DNA from: Streptomyces dioscori
Lineage (GTDB): Bacteria; Actinomycetota; Actinomycetes; Streptomycetales; Streptomycetaceae
NCBI RefSeq assembly: GCF_003024195.1
Contig: NZ_KZ679041.1
Coordinates: 434,001 to 498,000, forward strand
Direction of reading: 5' to 3'
DNA: 64,000 bases
The notes under the pieces are model-generated. The model had not been told where the DNA came from. It ran no database searches and saw only the letters and a list, made by a program, of their open reading frames with translations. The translations under genes and the position numbers were made by a program. Shown here one piece after another: positions 58,693 to 64,000 of this stretch (the first letter of the stretch is position 1; the number at the start of each line of letters is the position of its first letter).

Positions 58693-58973
58693 CCTGCGGG
58701 CCCGGTGGGGGCTGGCCGCGCCGTTCCCCGCGCCCCTGAAGGACAAAGGATTGCGCCGTTCCCCGCGCCCCTGGGGGCCGCGCGTGGTCGTGGAATCCGC
58801 GGGCCGGTGGGGGTTGCTCGCGCAGTTCCCCGCGCCCCTTAAGGGCAAAAGCAGGGGCGCAGCCCCGTTTTTGAGGGGCGCGGGGAACTGCGCGGCCCGC
58901 CCCCACCGGGCCGCAGGCTGTGGTTCATGGGGGCGCGGGGAACTGCGCGGGCAACCCCCACCGGGCCCGCAGG
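58693..58973. repeat. Repeat island, five units, after gvpK
   Basis: The 298-bp gap between gvpK and the convergent methyltransferase gene is almost entirely repeats: units at about 58693-58741, 58748-58775, 58799-58850, 58869-58917 and 58926-58973. The first three read in one direction and the last two in the other, so the middle forms large palindromes. Confidence 0.82.
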
Positions 58974-58990
58974 TGCGATGTAGGGGGGCG

Positions 58991-59824
58991 TCAAGGCGTC
59001 GGCTTGCGGGACAGGAGTTCGCCGTGGAGGACCGCGAACCACGCGTCCTCCCGCGAGCCCCACGCCCGCCACGCGGAAGCGATCCCCTCCAGCCGGCCCA
59101 CCTCCGCGTGACCCCCCTCCACCGCGAGCGCCGCATACGCGGAGGCGGTCGTACGGTCCGCCCACAGCCCGCTCCACCACTCCCGCTCCGACGCCGTCGA
59201 GTAGCACCACGTGCCCGCCGAGGCCGTGATGTCCCCGGCGCGGAAGCCCGCCGCCAGCGCCCACGACTTCAGGCGCCGCCCCGCGTCCGGCTCACCTCCG
59301 TTGGCGCGCGCCACCCGCCGGTACAGGTCGAGCCAGTCGTCCAGACCGGGGGACGACGGATACCAGGTCATCGCCGCGTAGTCGGAGTCCCGGACGGCGA
59401 TGAGACCGCCCGGCTTCGTGACCCGGTACATCTCCCGCAGCGCCTGCACAGGGTCACCCACGTGCTGCAGCACCTGATGGGCGTGCACGACACAGAAGCT
59501 GTCGTCCGGGTACTCCAGCGCGTGGACGTCCGCGACGCCGAAGTCGACGTTCTCCAGCCCCCGTTCGGCCGCCGTGGCGCGCGCCCTGTCCAGGATGCCC
59601 GGCGCGTGGTCGACTCCGGTGACATGCCCGTCCGGGACGAGTTCGGCCAGGTCCGCCGTGATGGTGCCGGGCCCGCAGCCGATGTCCAGGATCCGCATGT
59701 GGGGCTTGAGCGAGCCGAGGAGATAGGCCGCCGAGTTGGCGGCCGTACGCCAGGTGTGCGAGCGCAGCACGGACTCGTGGTGGCCGTGCGTGTACACGGC
59801 GGTCTCTTTCGGCACCTTCGACAT
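58991..59824 (-). CDS. Class I SAM-dependent methyltransferase (UbiE/MenG-like)
   Basis: The 277-residue protein has ILDIGCGPGTITADLAE (SAM motif I, near residue 45), VTGVDHAPG, FCVVHAHQVLQHVGDP and MYRVTKPGGLIAVRD, a standard Methyltransf_11/31 pattern. The acceptor is unknown. A perfect CGGTAC-N4-GTACCG palindrome lies 17 nt upstream of the ATG and may regulate it. It converges on the gvp cluster. Confidence 0.85.
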   Translation of the reverse strand: MSKVPKETAVYTHGHHESVLRSHTWRTAANSAAYLLGSLKPHMRILDIGCGPGTITADLAELVPDGHVTGVDHAPGILDRARATAAERGLENVDFGVADVHALEYPDDSFCVVHAHQVLQHVGDPVQALREMYRVTKPGGLIAVRDSDYAAMTWYPSSPGLDDWLDLYRRVARANGGEPDAGRRLKSWALAAGFRAGDITASAGTWCYSTASEREWWSGLWADRTTASAYAALAVEGGHAEVGRLEGIASAWRAWGSREDAWFAVLHGELLSRKPTP

Positions 59825-59841
59825 GGCGGCATCCGTTCACT

Positions 59842-59857
59842 CGGTACGGGAGTACCG
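59842..59857. promoter_or_regulatory. Palindrome upstream of the methyltransferase gene
   Basis: CGGTAC-GGGA-GTACCG is a perfect 6-bp inverted repeat with a 4-nt spacer, 17 nt before the start codon. Likely within the promoter or leader and a candidate operator. Confidence 0.4.
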
Positions 59858-59944
59858 GCACGTTACGTCGCCATGTCGAAATGTGAGACCCCCGTCTCGC
59901 GATGCGGACTGGTAAGGGTTGATGCGGACTGGACCGGGGGCCGG

Positions 59945-61435
59945 TCAGCGCGGACCGCTCGGGCGGTAGACCGTCAGCGCCTCCGGGAGCTTCTGGATCG
60001 TCACATCGCCCTCCACCGGCCTGACTTCACCGTCGAAGGCCAGCAGCGTGCCCGGTTCGACGCCCTGCACGCGGAGGCCGCCCACGCGGAGCGCCGCGTG
60101 CACGGGGGACCGGGTCAGCGGTCCGGCCACGGCCGCGGCCAGCAGACGTACCGCCGGGAAACGGCCACCGTGCACGACCCGTACGTCGAGGAGACCGTCC
60201 GCGAGGTCGTAACGCCGGGCCGGGATCGGCCCCATCCGGTGATAGGTACCGTTCCCGGCGAACAGCAGCCACAAAGGCCGTTCCTTGCCGTCGAAATCGG
60301 TCCGCAGCGGGTGCCGGCCCGCCCGTACGACACGCAGGGTCGCCACCACCCCGGCCGGCCAGCCGCCGATCCGCTTCGACCAGTGGTCCCGCTCGCGCAC
60401 CAGCTCCGCATAGACGCCCAGGCTGCAGTTGTTGAGGAAGTAGCCCTCCTGGTCACCGGCGGAGTACCGGCCCACGTCCACCCGTACGGCGTCGCCCTCC
60501 GTCAGGGCGCGGCTCAGGCCCCGTACGTCCTCCACGCCCAGGTCCTTCGAGAAGTGGTTGAGCGTGCCGCCCGGCAGCACGGCGAGCGGCAGGCCGTGGC
60601 GCAGGGCGACCGTGGCGGCCGCGTTGATCGTGCCGTCGCCGCCGCACACCCCCAGCACCTCGGCGCGGGCCGCGGCCTTCTCCAACTCGGCCCGCAGATA
60701 CTCCGGTTCGCACTCCACGACCTCGGCGAGCGGCAGAGCGTCCCCGATGGCCCGCATCCGCTCCGCGGTGCCCGCCGAGGTGTTGACCACGAGCACCAGA
60801 CCCTCCCCGTCCTGCAGGGCGGGCACATCCGCGCGCGGCCGCCCGGGGGGCGGCAACTGGTCACGCGTCGGCACCATGGCGCGCGCGACGAAGGCGGAAC
60901 CCACCCCGAACGCCGCACCGGCGAGCACATCGCTCGGAAAATGCGCGCCCGTGTAGATACGGGACAGGGCCACCGCGGCGGCCACCGGCGCCACCACCGC
61001 GCCGAGCGGCCGGGACTCCATCGCGACGCCCGCCGCGAAGGCCGCCGCCGACGCCGAGTGCCCCGAGGGGAAGGACGTGGTGATCGGCTGCCGCTTCAGC
61101 TGCCGCATCACCGGCACGGCGTCGAGCCGCGGGCGCGGGCGGCGCACCGAGCGCTTGCCCACCGTGTTGATCGTGGCCGACGCCAGGGCCAGCGAGGCGA
61201 TCCCGCGCACGGCCGCGCGGCGCGCGCGCGGCGAGCGGGTCGCCGCGAGGGCGGCCGCCGCGCCGAACCACAGCACCCCGTGGTTCGCGCTGCGGCTCAG
61301 CCTCGGCAGCAGCGGGTCGGCGCCCGGCCAGTGCCGGGTCGCGACCGCCTCGAACAGGCGGGTGTCGAGGGCCATCAGCCGGTGGAGCAGGGCATGGCCG
61401 GCCCCGGTGGCGGTGAGGTCTACTTCAACGGTCAT
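59945..61435 (-). CDS. PAP2 phosphatase fused to diacylglycerol-kinase-like domain
   Basis: The 496-residue protein joins two domains. Residues 30-200 form a PAP2 membrane phosphatase with KRSVRRPRP, PSGHSA and SRIYTGAHFPSDV, the three PAP2 motifs. Residues about 215-490 form a DAGK catalytic domain with GGDGTINAAAT and LPGGTLNHFSKDL. The fusion could first dephosphorylate and then phosphorylate lipids, recycling undecaprenyl or diacylglycerol species. The start at 61435 is divergent from the ABC-F gene with 81 bp between them. Confidence 0.85.
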   Translation of the reverse strand: MTVEVDLTATGAGHALLHRLMALDTRLFEAVATRHWPGADPLLPRLSRSANHGVLWFGAAAALAATRSPRARRAAVRGIASLALASATINTVGKRSVRRPRPRLDAVPVMRQLKRQPITTSFPSGHSASAAAFAAGVAMESRPLGAVVAPVAAAVALSRIYTGAHFPSDVLAGAAFGVGSAFVARAMVPTRDQLPPPGRPRADVPALQDGEGLVLVVNTSAGTAERMRAIGDALPLAEVVECEPEYLRAELEKAAARAEVLGVCGGDGTINAAATVALRHGLPLAVLPGGTLNHFSKDLGVEDVRGLSRALTEGDAVRVDVGRYSAGDQEGYFLNNCSLGVYAELVRERDHWSKRIGGWPAGVVATLRVVRAGRHPLRTDFDGKERPLWLLFAGNGTYHRMGPIPARRYDLADGLLDVRVVHGGRFPAVRLLAAAVAGPLTRSPVHAALRVGGLRVQGVEPGTLLAFDGEVRPVEGDVTIQKLPEALTVYRPSGPR

Positions 61436-61478
61436 GCCCCATCGTCTACCCCACCGGGCCTTCGGCGCGCATATCGGT

Positions 61479-61508
61479 TTGCCCCGCCGCCCGTCCGCCC
61501 CGGACAAT
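61479..61508 (+). promoter_or_regulatory. Candidate promoter of the ABC-F gene
   Basis: TTGCCC at 61479-61484, an 18-nt spacer and GACAAT at 61503-61508 resemble a vegetative promoter. Transcription would begin at or next to the ATG at 61517, consistent with a leaderless or near-leaderless mRNA. Confidence 0.3.
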
Positions 61509-61516
61509 GCGCGACC

Positions 61517-63136
61517 ATGGGACATCTCGAAGCCGCGCACCTGGAGTACTACCTCCCCGACGGGAGGGCGCTGCTCGGCGACGTCTCCTTCCGGGTGGGC
61601 GAAGGGGCCGTGGTCGCGCTCGTGGGGCCCAACGGCGCCGGCAAGACGACACTGCTGCGGCTGATCTCCGGCGAGCTGAAACCGCACGGCGGTACGGTCA
61701 CGGTGAGCGGCGGGCTCGGGGTGATGCGCCAGTTCGTGGGCTCCGTACGGGACGAGTCGACCGTGCGCGACCTGCTCGTGTCGGTGGCCCAGCCCCGCAT
61801 CCGCGAGGCCGCGCAGGCCGTGGACCGCGCCGAGCACGGCATCATGACCGTCGACGACGAGGCCGCGCAGATGCAGTACGCGCAGGCCCTCTCCGACTGG
61901 GCCGAGGCCCAGGGGTACGAGGCCGAGACGCTCTGGGACATCTGCACCACGGCCGCGCTCGGCGTCCCCTACGACAAGGCGCAGTTCCGCGAGGTACGGA
62001 CCCTGTCGGGCGGTGAACAGAAGCGGCTCGTCCTCGAAGCGCTGCTGCGCGGCTCCGACGAGGTGCTGCTCCTCGACGAGCCGGACAACTACCTCGACGT
62101 CCCCGGCAAGCGCTGGCTGGAGGAGAAGCTGCGGGAGACCCGCAAGACGGTCCTGTTCGTCTCCCACGACCGGGAACTGCTCGCCCGCTCCGCCGAGAAG
62201 ATCGTCAGCGTGGAGCCGGGACCGGCCGGCGCCGACGCCTGGGTGCACGGCGGCGGCTTCGCCACGTACCACGAGGCCCGCCGTGAGCGGTTCGCGCGCT
62301 TCGAGGAACTGCGGCGGCGCTGGGACGAGAAGCACGCCCAGCTGAAGAAGCTCGTACTGAACCTGCGCCAGGCCGCCTCCATCAGCCATGAGCTGGCCTC
62401 GCGCTACCAGGCCGCGCAGACCAGGCTCCGCAAGTTCGAGGAGGCCGGGCCGCCGCCGGAGCCGCCGCGCGAGCAGGACATCACGATGCGCCTGCACGGC
62501 GGACGCACCGGCGTACGGGCCGTGACCTGCAAGGGGCTCGAACTGACCGGGCTGATGAAACCTTTCGACCTTGAGGTCTTCTACGGCGAACGAGTCGCCG
62601 TCCTCGGCTCGAACGGCTCGGGGAAGTCGCACTTCCTGCGGCTGCTCGCGGGCGGCGACGTGGCGCACACGGGGGAGTGGAAGCTCGGCGCGCGGGTCGT
62701 GGCCGGCCACTTCGCCCAGACCCACGCGCACCCCGAACTGCAGGGGCGCGCCCTGCTCGACATCCTGTGGAGCGAGCACGCCCAGGACCGGGGCGCGGCG
62801 ATGTCCCGGCTGCGGCGGTACGAGCTGACGGCGCAGGCGGAGCAGCGGTTCGACCGGCTGTCCGGTGGGCAGCAGGCCCGCTTCCAGATCCTCCTGCTCG
62901 AACTGGAGGGGTCCACGGCCCTGCTCCTCGACGAGCCGACGGACAACCTCGACCTGGAGTCGGCGGAGGCGCTGCAGGAAGGGCTTGAGGCGTACCAGGG
63001 GACGGTGCTGGCCGTCACCCACGACCGGTGGTTCGCTCGCGCCTTCGACCGGTACCTGGTGTTCGGCAGCGACGGGCGTGTCCGCGAGACGACGGAACCG
63101 GTGTGGGACGAACGGCGGGTCGAGCGGTCGCGCTAG
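61517..63136 (+). CDS. ABC-F family ATPase
   Basis: The 539-residue protein has two ABC domains without membrane segments. Walker A motifs are GPNGAGKT and GSNGSGKS, signatures LSGGEQKR and LSGGQQAR, and Walker B motifs LLLDEPDNYLD and LLLDEPTDNLD, joined by a charged linker (about residues 245-315). ABC-F proteins act on the ribosome, some as translation factors and others as antibiotic-resistance proteins. Its divergent promoter region is short. No resistance or biosynthetic neighbour is seen, so a housekeeping translation role is more likely. Confidence 0.9.
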   Translation: MGHLEAAHLEYYLPDGRALLGDVSFRVGEGAVVALVGPNGAGKTTLLRLISGELKPHGGTVTVSGGLGVMRQFVGSVRDESTVRDLLVSVAQPRIREAAQAVDRAEHGIMTVDDEAAQMQYAQALSDWAEAQGYEAETLWDICTTAALGVPYDKAQFREVRTLSGGEQKRLVLEALLRGSDEVLLLDEPDNYLDVPGKRWLEEKLRETRKTVLFVSHDRELLARSAEKIVSVEPGPAGADAWVHGGGFATYHEARRERFARFEELRRRWDEKHAQLKKLVLNLRQAASISHELASRYQAAQTRLRKFEEAGPPPEPPREQDITMRLHGGRTGVRAVTCKGLELTGLMKPFDLEVFYGERVAVLGSNGSGKSHFLRLLAGGDVAHTGEWKLGARVVAGHFAQTHAHPELQGRALLDILWSEHAQDRGAAMSRLRRYELTAQAEQRFDRLSGGQQARFQILLLELEGSTALLLDEPTDNLDLESAEALQEGLEAYQGTVLAVTHDRWFARAFDRYLVFGSDGRVRETTEPVWDERRVERSR

Positions 63137-63168
63137 CGCTGGCGCTTCGCCGGGCCGGTTGTGGGTGG

Positions 63169-63271
63169 GTGCGGGTCCGGTGGGGGCTGGTCGCGCAGTT
63201 CCCCGCGCCCCTAAAAGATTGCGCAGTTCCCCGCGCCCCTTTCAAGGGGCGCGGGGAACTGCGCAATCTTT
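63169..63271. repeat. Repeat island with a 28-bp perfect hairpin after the ABC-F gene
   Basis: A full unit lies at 63169-63212. It is followed by two core units in opposite orientation (63214-63241 and 63244-63271) that form a perfect 28-bp inverted repeat with a 2-nt loop. Read rightward the stem ends in CAATCTTT, so it should act as a terminator. No gene is seen between it and the leader ORF at 63409. Confidence 0.85.
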
Positions 63272-63348
63272 GGCGGTCAGGCCTCCGGTGTCGCGGAACG
63301 CACTACCGCCTCGGCCAGTGCCCGCGCGTTGGCTCGCCGGTACCGCGT

Positions 63349-63372
63349 GTTTGACCGGTGAAAGCCGGGGCA
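63349..63372 (+). promoter_or_regulatory. Possible SigB-type promoter before the sigma gene
   Basis: GTTT at 63349-63352, a 14-nt spacer and GGGGCA at 63367-63372 fit the first half of each SigB/SigF box only partly. If real, it would allow the sigma gene to activate itself. Confidence 0.2.
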
Positions 63373-63408
63373 GGCGGTCAGGCAGTGCTTCGGACAGGAG
63401 GCACGTCC

Positions 63409-63471
63409 GTGGGAGTCGTGTCCCGCCCCACGGGTGTGCCCGTCCGGCTCAGGGTGCGCTCTCACGGTTGA
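63409..63471 (+). CDS. Candidate 20-residue leader peptide upstream of the sigma gene
   Basis: A GTG start with GGAGG seven bases upstream opens a 20-codon ORF (MGVVSRPTGVPVRLRVRSHG), ending 39 nt before the sigma gene start. The peptide is basic (five Arg). The ribosome site is better than that of the sigma gene itself, so it may be translated and affect expression downstream. No homologue is recognised. Confidence 0.35.
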   Translation: MGVVSRPTGVPVRLRVRSHG

Positions 63472-63510
63472 CCGTCCAACCGGAGCACCCTCAAGAGAGT
63501 TGCAGGCATC

Positions 63511-64000
63511 ATGCGCACTCACGCGAGCGCCAGGCACCATCCGCACGACGACGCCCCCGACACCGCGGAGGACTTCCGCAAGCTCGCCTCGCTGTCTCCG
63601 GGCCGGTCGCGCGACGCCCTGCGCGACCAGATCATCGAAGCCTGGCTGCCCATGGCGGAGCGGCTGGCGGGCCGGTTCCGCAGCCGAGGTGAGAACTTCG
63701 AGGACCTGCGGCAGGTCGCGGCGCTCGGTCTGGTCAAGGCCGTCGACCGCTACGACCCCGAGCGCGGCAACGCCTTCGAGAGCTACGCCGTGCCGACCGT
63801 CACCGGTGAGATCAAGCGTCACTTCCGTGACCACATGTGGACCCTGCACGTACCGCGCCGCGTCCAGGACCTGCGCAACCGCGTCCGCTTCGCGCGTCAG
63901 GAGCTGTCCCAGACCATCTCCGGTCGGGCGCCCACGGTCGAGGAGATCGCCGAGCACGCGCAGATGAGCGAGGACGACGTACGCACCGGCCTGGAGGCGC
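63511..64000 (+). CDS. SigB/SigF/SigG-family RNA polymerase sigma factor, 5' part
   Basis: The readable 163 residues cover sigma region 2 (ENFEDLRQVAALGLVKAVDRY, NAFESYAVPTVTGEIKRHFRD, HVPRRVQDL) and the start of region 3 (TVEEIAEHAQMSEDDV). The gene runs off the right edge. The length of the N-terminus and the sequence match the Streptomyces SigB/F/G/H group, used in stress and development and controlled by anti-sigma/anti-anti-sigma switches such as the SpoIIE-type protein at 25 kb. The ATG has only a distant AGAGAG, and an in-frame TGA upstream limits the start. Confidence 0.9.
   Translation, partial: MRTHASARHHPHDDAPDTAEDFRKLASLSPGRSRDALRDQIIEAWLPMAERLAGRFRSRGENFEDLRQVAALGLVKAVDRYDPERGNAFESYAVPTVTGEIKRHFRDHMWTLHVPRRVQDLRNRVRFARQELSQTISGRAPTVEEIAEHAQMSEDDVRTGLEA

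Noticed and set aside
58751..61516. Upstream in-frame extension of the ABC-F gene to 58751
   Set aside because: It would run through a repeat island and across the methyltransferase and PAP2 genes. The ABC-F domain begins at ATG 61517 with a plausible promoter just before it.
61436..63022. Extension of the PAP2/DAGK frame back to 63022
   Set aside because: The extra 500 codons are the complement of the ABC-F gene and show no domain. ATG 61435 gives a complete two-domain protein.
1..64000. tRNA or rRNA genes
   Set aside because: No tRNA-like cloverleaf with T-loop GTTCGANTC and matching acceptor arms, and no rRNA sequence, was noticed. A tRNAscan run would be needed to exclude them fully.

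Overview
The window is high-GC actinobacterial DNA. Third codon positions are strongly G/C, many starts are GTG, and genes are often joined by 4-nt ATGA or GTGA overlaps. Two genes carry the rare TTA codon. Gene content points to Streptomyces or a close relative: an ethylmalonyl-CoA pathway cluster, a gvpOAFGYZJLSK gas-vesicle cluster, a SigB-type sigma factor, a SpoIIE-type phosphatase and a secreted tripeptidyl aminopeptidase. It reads as chromosomal core or near-core sequence. I see no prophage, insertion sequence, CRISPR array, rRNA or tRNA.

Layout: 1-2.6 kb, the end of a branched-chain amino-acid ABC transporter (permease, permease, lipoprotein). 2.7-4.2 kb, phosphatidylserine synthase and decarboxylase. 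4.4-13.7 kb, the ethylmalonyl-CoA pathway read leftward: hydroxyacyl-CoA dehydrogenase, TetR regulator, Ccr, Ecm, CitE-type lyase, MaoC hydratase, acyl-CoA dehydrogenase. Palindromes lie before ccr and an intrinsic terminator follows the regulator. 14-21.4 kb, a HEAT-repeat gene, a NarL-type two-component pair, a GNAT/Rid pair, a secreted peptidase, and a radical SAM gene behind a LexA-type box. 21.5-30.5 kb, an SRPBCC protein, an MFS exporter with a CnaB-like tail, a PAS-GAF-PP2C-HATPase regulator, a methyltransferase and a secreted GH76 mannanase. 30.5-36.5 kb, trans-4-hydroxyproline catabolism: three dehydrogenase subunits, deaminase, epimerase and GntR regulator. 36.5-43.9 kb, a secreted M6 protease, then a run of four peptidases (M55, M20, S9, S66) suited to murein-peptide or D-amino-acid peptide salvage, then a LapA-type membrane protein. 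44-48.7 kb, a GNAT/arginase-fold pair, a DUF5107-TPR protein, a VOC protein and a holin-X protein. 48.9-53.1 kb, a coupled NDH-2, transketolase and LigD-type polymerase trio. 53.2-58.7 kb, the gas-vesicle cluster. 59-64 kb, a methyltransferase, a PAP2/diacylglycerol-kinase fusion, an ABC-F protein and the start of a SigB-family sigma gene.

The most distinctive non-gene signal is a palindromic element built on GGGGCGCGGGGAACTGCGC. About 30 copies or half-copies sit in islands, each just downstream of a plus-strand stop codon. One copy is translated inside the M6 protease gene, and one forms a 28-bp perfect hairpin before the sigma gene. Other points of interest are the candidate SOS box, ligand or active-site changes in the arginase, Rid and MaoC proteins, TTA codons in two genes, a 14-codon ORF bridging the S9 and S66 peptidase genes, and unusual charged tails on GvpY and GvpZ.

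All calls come from reading the sequence and from family knowledge. No database search was run, so exact starts, substrates and regulatory sites are inferences.
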